Assembly (NCBI RefSeq): GCF_001895045.1
Contig: NZ_BDAM01000001.1
Location: 124,001-188,000, forward strand
Source: Rhodococcus coprophilus NBRC 100603
GTDB taxonomy: Bacteria > Actinomycetota > Actinomycetes > Mycobacteriales > Mycobacteriaceae
Direction: 5' to 3'
Length of the DNA: 64,000 bases
Positions within the stretch are counted from its first letter, which is position 1. Every line of letters begins with the position of its first letter. The position numbers and the translations under genes are program-made. Below the pieces are notes generated by a model, which was given only the letters and a program-made list of their open reading frames with translations, had not been told where the DNA came from and searched no databases. Below, piece after piece: positions 29,350 to 38,835 of the stretch.

Positions 29350-30350
29350 CCGATCATCAGGCAGCGAACAGGCGGGCGGCCCGGTTGCGGCCGCCGGAAC
29401 TCCCGGAGCACGACGCCGCCGATCCGGCGGCCGCCGCGGTGATCCGCGGCCTGACCCGATCGTGGCCGCGCCGCGCCGCGGTGAAGAAGACCGAACCGGA
29501 CCGCGATGCGCTGTTCGAACCGGCTCGCGACGATTTCCCCGACACGCTGCTGCCGTTCCACACCCATCCCCGCTACGCGGCGCTCGACGAACCCGCCCGG
29601 GCGCGACTGCGGGCGTGGGGGTGGATCGCCTACAACAAGAACGTCATCGACATCGAGCAGTACGTGGTCAACCCCGGCTTCGGGTTGATCACCTCCGACG
29701 TGTTCGGGCTCGCTCCCCCGGACACGGTGGTCCTCGGGGTGATGCAGGCGATGGTCGACGAGCAGTACCACACCCTCATGCACCAGAACGCCAACGCGCT
29801 CACCCGGCGGCGCCGCGGCCTGACGCTGCCCGACGCGGTGCTCCCGGCGTGCCGGACTCTGCGGGCGCATCGCGCCGCGGTGCAACGCGCCACCGATCCA
29901 CGGCACGAGGCGCTGGTGCAACTGGCGTTCACCACCGTCGCCGAAACGTCGATCAGCGCCTACCTCGCCCTGTTCATCGGGGACGAAACGGTGCAACCGG
30001 TCAACCGGGCCACCGTCTCGGTGCACCGGCGCGACGAACTGTGCCACGCCACCCTCACCGGGGAACTGTTCACCACGGTGTTCACCGAACTCGACGCCGC
30101 CGACCGGGAGCGGCTGTTCGAGGCGCTCGCCGCCGGGATCGACGCCTTCACCGGCGGCGACATGACGACCTGGGCGGCGATCGTCGCGCACGAAGGCATC
30201 CCCGGTGGCCGGGAGATGATTGCCGACACCGCCGACGCGACCGCGCACCAACCGGTGGTGCAGGATTGCAGCGCGATCCACCGCCTGTGCGCGTCGGTGG
30301 GGGCGGGCGAGGACTTCGACGCCCACCGGGCCCGCCGGCTACAGACGTGA
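29346..30350 (+). CDS. Diiron arylamine N-oxygenase of the AurF/CmlI family
   Basis: Predicted non-haem diiron oxygenase of 334 aa; family members oxidise arylamines to hydroxylamines and nitro groups (p-aminobenzoate in AurF, an aminophenyl intermediate in CmlI). All seven expected ligands are visible: E104 (IDIEQY), E139 and H142 (DEQYH), E200 (VAETS), and H227, E231, H234 in HRRDELCH. Their spacing matches AurF (E101, E136, H139, E196, H223, E227, H230). The ATG at 29346 overlaps the upstream stop by 4 nt, so it is translationally coupled to the aminodeoxychorismate pathway genes. The likely substrate is an aminophenyl C9 compound such as p-aminophenylpyruvate or p-aminophenylalanine. It ends 33 bp from the convergent ppm1 stop. 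Confidence 0.88.
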   Translation: MTDHQAANRRAARLRPPELPEHDAADPAAAAVIRGLTRSWPRRAAVKKTEPDRDALFEPARDDFPDTLLPFHTHPRYAALDEPARARLRAWGWIAYNKNVIDIEQYVVNPGFGLITSDVFGLAPPDTVVLGVMQAMVDEQYHTLMHQNANALTRRRRGLTLPDAVLPACRTLRAHRAAVQRATDPRHEALVQLAFTTVAETSISAYLALFIGDETVQPVNRATVSVHRRDELCHATLTGELFTTVFTELDAADRERLFEALAAGIDAFTGGDMTTWAAIVAHEGIPGGREMIADTADATAHQPVVQDCSAIHRLCASVGAGEDFDAHRARRLQT

Positions 30351-30383
30351 TAGCTCAGGGCCGGTGTCGGTCAGGGCCGGTGG

Positions 30384-31163
30384 TCAGCTGCGGCGCAGCA
30401 GCGCCCGCACCCGCTCGTAGCGGCTGCGCAGCCCCCACAACGTGACCCGCAGCAGCGCCTCCTGCACGATGTTGCCGCTCATCTTCGACTCCCCGATCTC
30501 CCGTTCGGTGAACGTGATCGGCACCTCGGCGACGGCAAAGCCGGCCTGCAGCGTCCGCCACGCCAGATCCACCTGGAAGCAGTAGCCGTGGGAGGCGATC
30601 GCGTCGAGATCGAGGGCTTCGAGCACCTCGCGGCGGTAGGCGCGGTATCCACCGGTGATGTCGCTGACCTTCACCCCGAGTGCGAGCCGCGAATAGATGT
30701 TGCCGCCGCGCGAGAGCACCTCGCGGTGCCACGGCCAGTTCACCACGGTGCCACCGGGCACGTACCGGGAACCGAGCACCAGATCGGCGCCCGCGTCGAC
30801 GCGCTCGAGCAGCAGATGCAGCTGTTCGGGGGCGTGGCTGCCGTCGGCGTCCATCTCCACCAGCACGGTGTAGTCGCGGCCGAGCCCCCACCGGAATCCG
30901 GCGATGTAGGCGGCACCGAGCCCGTTCTTCTCGGTGCGGTGCATCACGTGGATGCGGTCGTCCGCCTCGGCGAGACCGTCGGCGATCGCGCCGGTGCCGT
31001 CGGGGCTGCCGTCGTCGACGATCAGCACGTCGGTGCGGGGCAGGGCGGCGTGCAGTCGCTCGACGATCCGACCGATGTTGTCGCGCTCGTTGTACGTCGG
31101 AATGATCACCAGGGTGCGGGCGCTGGGTGCGCTGTCGTTCCCGGCCGGCGTCGCCGATGCCAT
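30384..31163 (-). CDS. ppm1: Polyprenol monophosphomannose synthase (Ppm1 catalytic domain)
   Basis: Family 2 glycosyltransferase of 259 aa that transfers mannose from GDP-mannose to polyprenyl phosphate, giving the mannosyl donor for lipoarabinomannan and glycoprotein synthesis at the membrane. It has the [14 protein letters not shown] start, DDGSPDGT for nucleotide-sugar binding, VEMDADGSH as the DXD motif, and the GSRYVPGG and [10 protein letters not shown] blocks. The ATG at 31163 has GGAGG 7 nt upstream; a TTG 3 nt earlier is too close to it. It overlaps the stop of lnt by 1 nt. In M. tuberculosis the two activities are one fused protein; here they are separate genes, as in M. smegmatis. 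Confidence 0.95.
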   Translation of the reverse strand: MASATPAGNDSAPSARTLVIIPTYNERDNIGRIVERLHAALPRTDVLIVDDGSPDGTGAIADGLAEADDRIHVMHRTEKNGLGAAYIAGFRWGLGRDYTVLVEMDADGSHAPEQLHLLLERVDAGADLVLGSRYVPGGTVVNWPWHREVLSRGGNIYSRLALGVKVSDITGGYRAYRREVLEALDLDAIASHGYCFQVDLAWRTLQAGFAVAEVPITFTEREIGESKMSGNIVQEALLRVTLWGLRSRYERVRALLRRS

Positions 31164-32797
31164 CAAAGGTCCTCCCTGTCGAACCGGCCGGGGGCCGGTG
31201 CTCCTGCGGTGCCGGGACGGGACTGCGCGCCCCGACCGGCCTTGTCACGTCGGCTCCGCACGAGGGCGAGACCGGCGGCGACGACGGCACCGACGCAGAG
31301 CACGAGCTCCGGAATCGGGCCGAGCCGACTAGCCAGCGTAACGTCCGTGCGCAACGGCACCTGCGCCACCAGGGCCGCCGGCTCGAACAGCGGGGTGCGT
31401 TGCTGCACCGATCCGTCCGGATCGACGATCGCGCTGACCCCGCTCGTGGCGGCGACCACCACGGTGCGGCCGTGCTCGACCGCCCGCACCCGCGACATCG
31501 CCAGCTGCTGGTAGGTCATCTCGGTGTCACCGAACGTGGCGTTGTTGGTGGGTACCGCAAGCAACTGGGCACCCGCGTCCACCGAGTCCGAGAACGCCCG
31601 GTCGAAGGCGACCTCGTAGCAGGTCGCGACCCCGATGGTGATGTCCCCGGCGGTGACCGCCCCGTCCCCGTCGCCGGGCACGAAATTGCCGGCGCGGTCG
31701 GCGTACTCGGAGAACAACCGGAAGAACGACCGGTACGGCAGGTACTCCCCGAACGGCTGGATGATCCGCTTGTCGTGCTGCTCGCCCGGCCCGGTCTGCG
31801 GGTCCCACACGATCACCGAGTTGCTGGTGGTGCCGTCCCCGTTGAGCAGCACCGCGCCGACGAGGATCGGTGCGCCCACGGCGGTCGCGGCGGCGGTGAT
31901 GTCGCGGGCGGCGTCGGCGTTGCGCAGCGGATCGATGTCGGAGGCGTTCTCCGGCCAGATCACCACGTCCGGTTGCGGCACCGCACCGGACTGCACGTCC
32001 TCGGCGAGTTCCAGGGTCCGGGCGACGTGATTGTCGAGCACCGCTTTGCGTTGCGCATTGAAGTCGAGTCCGAGCCGGGGCACGCTGCCCTGGATCGCGG
32101 CGACGGTGACCACCGGCGAGTCGGCGCGGTCGGTGCGCAGCAGCGGCCACAGCGCCAGCGCGACCAGGGGCGCGAGCGCCGTCCACGCGGCCGCCCGCAC
32201 CGCGCGGCCCCGGTCGACGCGGGCGCCGTCCCGGCGCACCCGCGACAGGCCCAGCGCCGCCAGCCCGGTGCCGGTCAGCGCGACCGCGAACGACACCAGC
32301 GGGGCGCCGCCGACCGCGGCGAGGGAGACGAAGATCCCGTCGGGTTGCCCGAACGCGAGCCGGCCCCACGGGAACCCGCCGAACGGCACCGACGAACGCA
32401 GGAATTCGGTGGCGCTCCACGCCGCCGCGATCCACAGCGGCGCCGCCGGCAGCGCCCGCAGGTGCACGGCCAACGCCCCGAACAGGCCGATGAACACCGC
32501 TTCGGCGGCGGCGAGCGCCAGCCACGGCAACGGCCCGACGTACACCCCGACCCACGGCAGCAGCGGCACCAGGAATCCGAGTCCGGCGAGATAGCCGTAG
32601 CCGAATCCGGCGCGTCGCCGTATCGGCCGGGCCGTGAGCACCGCGGTGAGCAGGGCGATGCCGACGGGAGCGAGGAACCACAGCGGACGGGGCGGGAAGC
32701 TGGCGAACAGCAACACTCCGGCAAGGATCGCCGCGACAGACCGGGCGGCGATCATCGCGGCGACCCGCCGCCTGGCACCCGATTGTGGTGCCGTCAC
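31163..32797 (-). CDS. lnt: Apolipoprotein N-acyltransferase
   Basis: Membrane enzyme of 544 aa that adds the third acyl chain to the N-terminal Cys of lipoproteins. The N-terminal third has several hydrophobic segments (first at about residues 15-45). A C-terminal nitrilase domain follows, with the catalytic triad visible as Glu in VIWPENASD, Lys in [15 protein letters not shown], and Cys in [11 protein letters not shown]. The GTG at 32797 overlaps the amidohydrolase stop by 4 nt (GTGA); an ATG about 15 codons later is an alternative. A last hydrophobic segment near the C-terminus precedes a basic tail. The gene is the middle of an amidohydrolase-lnt-ppm1 operon, and an LppK-like lipoprotein at 62,991 is a possible substrate. 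Confidence 0.93.
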   Translation of the reverse strand: MTAPQSGARRRVAAMIAARSVAAILAGVLLFASFPPRPLWFLAPVGIALLTAVLTARPIRRRAGFGYGYLAGLGFLVPLLPWVGVYVGPLPWLALAAAEAVFIGLFGALAVHLRALPAAPLWIAAAWSATEFLRSSVPFGGFPWGRLAFGQPDGIFVSLAAVGGAPLVSFAVALTGTGLAALGLSRVRRDGARVDRGRAVRAAAWTALAPLVALALWPLLRTDRADSPVVTVAAIQGSVPRLGLDFNAQRKAVLDNHVARTLELAEDVQSGAVPQPDVVIWPENASDIDPLRNADAARDITAAATAVGAPILVGAVLLNGDGTTSNSVIVWDPQTGPGEQHDKRIIQPFGEYLPYRSFFRLFSEYADRAGNFVPGDGDGAVTAGDITIGVATCYEVAFDRAFSDSVDAGAQLLAVPTNNATFGDTEMTYQQLAMSRVRAVEHGRTVVVAATSGVSAIVDPDGSVQQRTPLFEPAALVAQVPLRTDVTLASRLGPIPELVLCVGAVVAAGLALVRSRRDKAGRGAQSRPGTAGAPAPGRFDREDL

Positions 32798-34404
32798 CGC
32801 GCGTACACGACGCGGCCGCGGTGCACGCTGCGCACCAATACCGGATCGTCGGTGCCCTCGGCGAGGTCGGGCAGCGGCGCGACCCGCGACCGCGGGTCGG
32901 TCGACCACCGTTGCACACTGTCCTGCGGGGCGCGGATCACCAGTTCGTCCGCCTCCCACAGCGCATACGACGCCGGAGCACCCGGATCGAGGGTGCCGGC
33001 CATGCCGTCGCGCACACCCCCGGCGCGCCAGGCGCCGCGGGTCGCGGCCGCGAACGCGGCGCGCGGGGAGATGCCGCTGCCGGCGGTGCGGTGATGCACT
33101 GCGGCGCGCAGCATCTGCCAGGGTCGCGGAGCGGTGACCGGGGCGTCGGAACCGAAGGCGAGCGACATCCCGGTCGAGGCGATGGTGGCGAACGCGTTGA
33201 GGGCGGCGGCGCGCGGCGCCCCGAGACGTTGTGCGTACATGGAGTCGGGGCCGCCCCACAGCGCGTCGAACATCGGCTGCATGCTGGCGATCACCCCGTA
33301 CCGGGCGAGGCGTTCGGCCTGCGGTCCGGTGATCGACTCGACGTGTTCGAGGCGGTGTCCGCGCGCACCGACCGCCGGTCCGCCCAGGTCCGCTGCGACC
33401 GCGTCGAACGCGGCGACGGTGGCGGCGACGGCGGCATCCCCGATCACGTGGAATCCGGCTTGGATGCCGGCGTCGGTGCAGGCCCGCACGTGGTCGGTGA
33501 GCTCGTCGACGGTCAGGTAGGCGGTGCCGTGGCAGTCGGGGCGGTCGGCGTAGGGGTCGGTGACCCACGCGGTGTGCGAACCGAATGCGCCGTCGACGAA
33601 CAGGTCGCCGCCGAGGGCGTGTGCGCCGGTCTCGGCGAGCAGGGCGGTGGCGCCGGCGGCGGTGCGTACCGCCTGACCCCAGTAGCCGCGCACCTCCACC
33701 GGATGGTCGGTGGCGAGCAGTTCGGTGAAGTCGTCGAGGCCGGCGATGTCGGGACCGCCGCATTCGTGGACGGCGACGACGCCGTGTGCGGCGAAGTCGT
33801 CGAGGGCTGCTGCCCGGGCGCGGGCCCGCTGCGCTGCGGTGAGCCCGGTGCGGGCCGCGGCGCGCACGGCGTGGTGTGCCGCGGCGGTGACGGGCCGCTG
33901 CGGGTGGTGCCCGTCGAGCGTGGTGAGGGTGCCTGCCGCGGCGCGCAACGCCGAGGACGCCGCAGCGGAATGTGCGTCGATCCGGCCCAGGTAGACCAGC
34001 CGGCCGGGGGCGGCGGCGTCGAGTTCGTCGGTGGTCGGCGGGGTGGGGTCCGGCCACCGTGTCTCGTCCCAGCCGTGTCCCCAGATCACGGCGTCGTCGC
34101 AGCCGGCGGCGAACTCCGTGACGCGGCGGAGCACGTCGTCGCGGGTCGCGGCGCCGGTCAGGTCCAGGCCGGTCAGGGCGAGGCCGTGGGCGGTGACGTG
34201 CACGTGGGTGTCGACGAAGGCGGGGGCGACGAAGGCGCCGGCGAGGTCGACGATCTCGGCGTCGGGATGCAGGACCCGGCCGGTGCGGTCCTGCCCGACC
34301 CACACGATCTGGCCGCCGGAGACGGCCATCGCGGTGGCATCGGGTGCGCTCGCACTGTAGATGCGGCCGCCGACGAAGAGCTGGGTGTGCGGTGCTGGGC
34401 TCAC
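32794..34404 (-). CDS. Amidohydrolase, YtcJ-like
   Basis: Metal-dependent hydrolase of 536 aa in the amidohydrolase 3 group. The metal site shows as HVH in FVDTHVHV, followed by a His in FHVIGDAA, the EHVE block and SDAPV near the C-terminus, which is the usual order in this superfamily. The start is a GTG at 34404; an upstream extension of the frame runs into fxsA and is unlikely. The substrate is not evident; family members act on formamides, imidazolone-like rings or other C-N bonds. It is followed by lnt with a 4-nt overlap, but the function has no obvious link to lipoprotein acylation. Confidence 0.85.
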   Translation of the reverse strand: MSPAPHTQLFVGGRIYSASAPDATAMAVSGGQIVWVGQDRTGRVLHPDAEIVDLAGAFVAPAFVDTHVHVTAHGLALTGLDLTGAATRDDVLRRVTEFAAGCDDAVIWGHGWDETRWPDPTPPTTDELDAAAPGRLVYLGRIDAHSAAASSALRAAAGTLTTLDGHHPQRPVTAAAHHAVRAAARTGLTAAQRARARAAALDDFAAHGVVAVHECGGPDIAGLDDFTELLATDHPVEVRGYWGQAVRTAAGATALLAETGAHALGGDLFVDGAFGSHTAWVTDPYADRPDCHGTAYLTVDELTDHVRACTDAGIQAGFHVIGDAAVAATVAAFDAVAADLGGPAVGARGHRLEHVESITGPQAERLARYGVIASMQPMFDALWGGPDSMYAQRLGAPRAAALNAFATIASTGMSLAFGSDAPVTAPRPWQMLRAAVHHRTAGSGISPRAAFAAATRGAWRAGGVRDGMAGTLDPGAPASYALWEADELVIRAPQDSVQRWSTDPRSRVAPLPDLAEGTDDPVLVRSVHRGRVVYAR

Positions 34405-34423
34405 GACTGCCCAGTCTGCCCCG

Positions 34424-34996
34424 TCACGGTGTGTGGGGGCGCCGCGGGGTGTCGACGATCTCCCCTTCGAGGATCTCGCCGTCCACGATGTCCGGCCGCG
34501 TCGGGCCGGTGGGACCGCGACCGGTGCCGTCGTAACCGCCGGGCAGATGGGGTGCCGAGCCGACGACGGTGTGCCCGACGACCTGACCGTCGACGACCAC
34601 CAGGCGTTGTCCGCGCCAGGTGGCGGCGTGGTTGCGGGCGGTGCGGGCAGCCAGGGCACGCACCACCGGGCGCAGCAGTGCGCGGCTCGGCAGCAGCAGC
34701 ACGACACCCAGGACGGTGGTGATCAGGCCGGGGATCAGGACGAGACCGGCACCGGCACCGATGAGCGCGCCGTCGGTGAGCACCTTGTCGGGTGAACCGG
34801 TGGGCGGGAGGGGGCCGCTGCGGAGTTTGCCGAGGCCGCGCAGCGCGCGGCGGCCCTGCGCGCCGAGCACCATGTACCCGGCGACGTTGACGGCGAGGAA
34901 GATCAGCACGGTGGCGAGGGCGCCGACGGTCGAGCCGAGCCAGGCCAGCACAGCGATCTCCGCAGCGACGTAGACGACGAACAGCAACAGGTACAC
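34424..34996 (-). CDS. fxsA: FxsA family membrane protein
   Basis: Membrane protein of 190 aa. Hydrophobic segments lie at about residues 1-20, 23-48 and 72-100, as in FxsA, a small cytoplasmic-membrane protein that in E. coli relieves phage T7 exclusion by F plasmids. The GALIGAGAGLVLIPGLITT loop is a family signature. The C-terminal part (about 120-190) is a hydrophilic, Gly/Pro-rich tail that is longer than in E. coli. GTG 34996 is the start, with AAGGA upstream. The gene lies at the head of the amidohydrolase-lnt-ppm1 run, as in the M. tuberculosis Rv2053c-Rv2051c neighbourhood. The physiological role in actinobacteria is unknown. Confidence 0.88.
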   Translation of the reverse strand: MYLLLFVVYVAAEIAVLAWLGSTVGALATVLIFLAVNVAGYMVLGAQGRRALRGLGKLRSGPLPPTGSPDKVLTDGALIGAGAGLVLIPGLITTVLGVVLLLPSRALLRPVVRALAARTARNHAATWRGQRLVVVDGQVVGHTVVGSAPHLPGGYDGTGRGPTGPTRPDIVDGEILEGEIVDTPRRPHTP

Positions 34997-35142
34997 GCGG
35001 GGTCCTTCCGTACGCCGGGTCCGGCGCGAACGTCTCTCGGGTGAGGGACTCGTCTGTTCAACGTACGAGACGCCGAGTTTGCTCCCGGGCTCTGCGAACG
35101 GTGCGATGGCCGCTCCGCTCCGCCGCTGCGACCCATGATCGA

Positions 35143-35919
35143 ATGACGCTCATGACTATGGCCGACTGGGCGGTGCTGCTGGCCGCCGCGACCGCCGCCG
35201 GATGGGTCGACGCGGTCGTCGGCGGTGGCGGATTGATCCTGTTGCCGGCGTTGCTGCTGGTCGCCCCGCAATTGGCGCCGCAGGCGGCGTTGGGCACCAA
35301 CAAGCTCACGGCGATCTTCGGGACCGGGGCGGCGGTGTGGACCTTCGCGCGGCGGATCCCGTTGCGCTGGTCGGTGCTGGGACCGGCGGCGCTGGTGGCG
35401 GCGCTGTTCGCCGGGGCCGGTGCGGCCGCGGTGTCGCTGCTCGACCGGGAGGTGTTCATCCCGATCGTCATCGTGGTGCTCGTCGCGGTGGCGGTGTTCG
35501 TCGCGGCCCGCCCCTCGCTCGGGACCGCCACGGTGGGGCACACCCCCAGCGTGCTGCGCATGGCCACGGTGACCGTCGGTGCAGCCATGGTGATCGGGTT
35601 CTACGACGGCATTCTCGGTCCGGGCACCGGCACCTTCCTGATCCTCACGTTCGCGGTGATGCTCGGCAGCGAGTTCGTGAAATCCGCGGCGATGGCCAAG
35701 GTGCTCAATCTCGGCTCGAATCTCGGCGCACTGGTGGTCTTCGCGATCGGCGGGCACGTGTGGTGGACCCTCGGGTTGACCATGGCGGTATGCAACGTCG
35801 CCGGATCGGTGCTCGGCTCCCGGATGGCGCTGCGGCGCGGCGCCGGGTTCGTGCGGGTGGTGCTGCTGATCGTGGTCGTCGCGATGGCGGTCCGGCTCGG
35901 CTTCCAGCAGTTCGGGTGA
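35143..35919 (+). CDS. TSUP-family (TauE/SafE) membrane permease
   Basis: Membrane protein of 258 aa with about eight hydrophobic segments in two homologous halves. The first repeat contains GGGGLILLPALLL followed by LGTNKLTAIFGT; the second has GFYDGILGPGTGTF and the AKVLNLGSNLGAL block. These are family marks of TauE/SafE transporters, which move sulfite, sulfoacetate or other sulfur and carbon anions. Three ATGs (35143, 35152, 35158) could start it; I took the first, and a longer in-frame start at 35041 adds a charged, non-hydrophobic extension that is unlikely. It is divergent from fxsA and followed after 21 bp by tldD, perhaps as a short operon. Confidence 0.9.
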   Translation: MTLMTMADWAVLLAAATAAGWVDAVVGGGGLILLPALLLVAPQLAPQAALGTNKLTAIFGTGAAVWTFARRIPLRWSVLGPAALVAALFAGAGAAAVSLLDREVFIPIVIVVLVAVAVFVAARPSLGTATVGHTPSVLRMATVTVGAAMVIGFYDGILGPGTGTFLILTFAVMLGSEFVKSAAMAKVLNLGSNLGALVVFAIGGHVWWTLGLTMAVCNVAGSVLGSRMALRRGAGFVRVVLLIVVVAMAVRLGFQQFG

Positions 35920-35940
35920 ACCGGTCGCTACGGTAGGCCG

Positions 35941-37452
35941 GTGACCGGTGTGGACGACGACTTTCTTGCCCTGCCGCTGACGGCCGCTGCGGACGCCGCG
36001 TTGTCGGTGGCCCGCGCCGCCGGCGCCACCCACGCCGACGTGCGGGTGCAGAGGGTGCGCACGCACTCGCTGACGCTGCGCGACGGCGCGGTGCAGGCCG
36101 CGGTGGACGGCACCGACAGCGGGCTCGCGGTGCGGGTCCTGCTCGACGGCACCTGGGGGTTCGCGTCGCACCCGGAGCCGGGACCCGACGGCGCAGCGAA
36201 GGCGGCGGCCCGGGCGGTGGCGGTCGCGCGGGCGGTGCGGCCGCTGAATCGGGACCGCGTGCAGTGGGCGGACGAACCGGTGTATCCGGACGCGACGTGG
36301 ACTTCCGCGTACGAGATCGACCCGTTCACGGTGCCCACCGCGGACAAGATCGCGGTGCTCGGCGCGTTCTCGCAGCGACTGCTCGACGCCGACGGGATCG
36401 ACCATGTCACCGCCGGACTCGAGCACGTCAAGGAACAGACGTTCTACGCCGACCTGGCGGGGTCGTCGATCACCCAGCAACGCATCCGGGTGCAACCCCA
36501 CCTGGAGGCGATCACCGTGGATCGGCGGGCAGGCAGCTTCGAATCGATGCGCACATTGGCGCCGCCGGTCGGGCGCGGCTGGGAGTACCTCGCCGGCGAC
36601 GCGCACTGGGACTGGACCGGAGAACTGGACCGGCTGCCCGACCTGCTGGCCGAGAAGTCCCGGGCACCGTCGGTGACGGCCGGTCCGACGGATCTGGTGA
36701 TCGACCCCACCAACCTGTGGTTGACGATCCACGAATCGGTCGGGCACGCCACAGAATTCGACCGGGCGATCGGCTACGAAGCCGCATACGCCGGCACGTC
36801 GTTCGCCACCCCGGACCAGCTGGGCACGCTGCGTTACGGCAGCGCCGCGATGCACGTGACGGCTGACCGCACCACCCGGCACGGGCTCGCCACCACGGGA
36901 TACGACGACGACGGCGTGGCCGCGCAGTCGTGGGATCTGGTGCGCGACGGCGTGCTCGTCGGCTACCAGCTCGACCGGGCGTTCGCACCGAAACTCGGTG
37001 TGCCGCGGTCCAACGGCTGTGCCTACGCCGACTCGGCGCACCACGTGCCGATCCAGCGGATGGCGAACGTGTCGCTCCAGCCGGATCCGGTCGTCGACCG
37101 CAGCACCGCCGACCTGATCGCCGGGGTCGAGGACGGGCTGTACATCGTCGGGGACCGCAGTTGGTCGATCGACATGCAGCGATACAACTTCCAGTTCACC
37201 GGGCAGCAGTTCCACCGGATCCGCGGGGGCCGGCTGGTCGGGCAGGTCCGCGACGTGGCGTATCAGGCGTCCACCCCCGACTTCTGGGGTGCCCTCGAGG
37301 CGGTCGGTGGGCCGTCGACGTGGCGGCTCGGCGGCGCCATGAACTGCGGGAAGGCGCAACCGGGGCAGGTCGCGGCGGTCAGCCATGGATGCCCGTCGGT
37401 GCTGGTGCGTGGCATCTCCGTGCTCAACACCGTGCAGGAGGGTGGACGATGA
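35941..37452 (+). CDS. tldD: Metalloprotease TldD
   Basis: TldD subunit of 503 aa of the TldD/TldE protease, which degrades unfolded peptides and in some bacteria matures modified peptides such as microcin B17. The zinc-binding HExxxH motif is visible as H264, E265 and H269 in HESVGHATEFD, and the C-terminal Cys-containing metal site region (AMNCGK, SHGCPS) is present. GTG 35941 is the start. The stop overlaps the start of tldE by 4 nt (ATGA), which is the usual coupled arrangement. It is slightly longer than E. coli TldD (481 aa). Confidence 0.95.
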   Translation: MTGVDDDFLALPLTAAADAALSVARAAGATHADVRVQRVRTHSLTLRDGAVQAAVDGTDSGLAVRVLLDGTWGFASHPEPGPDGAAKAAARAVAVARAVRPLNRDRVQWADEPVYPDATWTSAYEIDPFTVPTADKIAVLGAFSQRLLDADGIDHVTAGLEHVKEQTFYADLAGSSITQQRIRVQPHLEAITVDRRAGSFESMRTLAPPVGRGWEYLAGDAHWDWTGELDRLPDLLAEKSRAPSVTAGPTDLVIDPTNLWLTIHESVGHATEFDRAIGYEAAYAGTSFATPDQLGTLRYGSAAMHVTADRTTRHGLATTGYDDDGVAAQSWDLVRDGVLVGYQLDRAFAPKLGVPRSNGCAYADSAHHVPIQRMANVSLQPDPVVDRSTADLIAGVEDGLYIVGDRSWSIDMQRYNFQFTGQQFHRIRGGRLVGQVRDVAYQASTPDFWGALEAVGGPSTWRLGGAMNCGKAQPGQVAAVSHGCPSVLVRGISVLNTVQEGGR

Positions 37453-38819
37453 TCTCTGGACCGGACCTCGTCGAGGCGGCCCTGGCCGCGTCGACCGCCG
37501 ACGAGACGATCGTGCTGGTCACCGACACCGAAGAAGCGGCGCTGCGGTGGGCGGGCAACTCGATGACCACCAACGGTTCGACCCGGTCCCGGACGGTGAC
37601 GGTGATCGCGGTGCGGCGCACCGCCGCCGGCGCCCGCTGTGGCATCGTCACCGCCTCGCTGCTGAACCACCGCGAGATCATAGCGGTGGTCGGGGCCGCC
37701 GATGCCGCGGCCCGCACCGCCCCACCGGCCGCGGACGCGACGGACCTGGTGCCCGGCGACGGGACACCGCACGACTGGGACAACCCCACCGAGCACACCG
37801 GCATCCACGTGTTCGACCCGGTCATCGCGTCTCTCGCGCACGGTTTCGACGGGTCCGACGTGTTGTACGGTTTCGCGGAACACCAGGTGCACAGCACCTG
37901 GCTGGGCACGTCGACCGGGCTGCGGCGACGCTGGATCCAACGCGACGGGTCGATCGAGATCACCGGTAAACGCGGCGGACTCGACGGGGCCAGCGCGTGG
38001 GTCGGCGCCGGCACCACCGATTTCACCGATGTGCGGACCGATCGGCTGCTCGAAGACCTGTCGCGGCGCCTGGACTGGGCCGCCACCTCGGTGACGCTGC
38101 CGGCAGGCCGGTACGAGACGGTTTTGCCGCCGTCCGCGGTGGCCGACCTGATGATCTATCTGATGTGGTCGATGGAGGGCCGGAGCGCGCACGAAGGCCA
38201 CACCGTGTGGTCCGGTCCGCGCGGCACCCGCCTCGGCGACACCCTCACCGACCTGCCGCTGACGTTGACCTCCGATCCGGCGGCACCGGGCCTGCGGTAC
38301 GCCCCGTTCGTCACCGCCACCGCGTCGAGCGACGCGGTGTCGATCTTCGACAACGGACTACCGGCCGGCCGGGTCGACTGGATCCGGGACGGTGCGGTCC
38401 ACGCGTTGACCTATCCGCGGGCCGCGGCCGCCGAGTTCGCCGCGACGCCCACCGCCCCCGGCCGCAACCTGCTGCTCACCGGTGGGAGCGCCGCGACCCT
38501 CGACGAGATGATCGCCGGCACGGAACGCGGTCTGCTGCTCACCACGCTGTGGTACCTGCGCGACGTCGATCCGGCGAGCCTGCTGCTGACCGGGCTCACC
38601 CGCGACGGGGTGTACCTGATCGAGGACGGCCGGGTGCGCGGCGCGGTCGGCAACTTCCGGTTCAACGAATCCCCGGTGACGCTGCTGGGACGGGCCACCG
38701 AGGTCGGCGCGACCGAACGCACCCTGCCGCGGGAATGGAAGGACTGGTTCACCCGCACCTCGATGCCGCCGATGCGGATCCCGGACTTCCACATGTCGTC
38801 GGTCAGCGCCGCCCACTGA
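37449..38819 (+). CDS. tldE: TldE/PmbA subunit of the TldD/TldE protease
   Basis: Partner of TldD, 456 aa, in the same fold but without the HExxxH motif. Visible family blocks are TDETIVLVTDTEEAALRW near the start, GSATLDEMIAG-like residues in the central part, and VGNFRFNESP in the last third. It starts at ATG 37449, inside the tldD stop. Together the two proteins form a heterodimeric metalloprotease with the active site in TldD. The gene is convergent with the glutathione peroxidase gene, with 16 bp between stops. Confidence 0.93.
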   Translation: MISGPDLVEAALAASTADETIVLVTDTEEAALRWAGNSMTTNGSTRSRTVTVIAVRRTAAGARCGIVTASLLNHREIIAVVGAADAAARTAPPAADATDLVPGDGTPHDWDNPTEHTGIHVFDPVIASLAHGFDGSDVLYGFAEHQVHSTWLGTSTGLRRRWIQRDGSIEITGKRGGLDGASAWVGAGTTDFTDVRTDRLLEDLSRRLDWAATSVTLPAGRYETVLPPSAVADLMIYLMWSMEGRSAHEGHTVWSGPRGTRLGDTLTDLPLTLTSDPAAPGLRYAPFVTATASSDAVSIFDNGLPAGRVDWIRDGAVHALTYPRAAAAEFAATPTAPGRNLLLTGGSAATLDEMIAGTERGLLLTTLWYLRDVDPASLLLTGLTRDGVYLIEDGRVRGAVGNFRFNESPVTLLGRATEVGATERTLPREWKDWFTRTSMPPMRIPDFHMSSVSAAH

Positions 38820-38835
38820 CAGCGCGACCCGCGCC

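Noticed and set aside
31163-34303. A single 1,046-codon minus-strand frame spanning lnt and the amidohydrolase gene region
   Set aside because: Only the part from 32797 downward is Lnt; the upstream part is an out-of-frame reading of the amidohydrolase gene.
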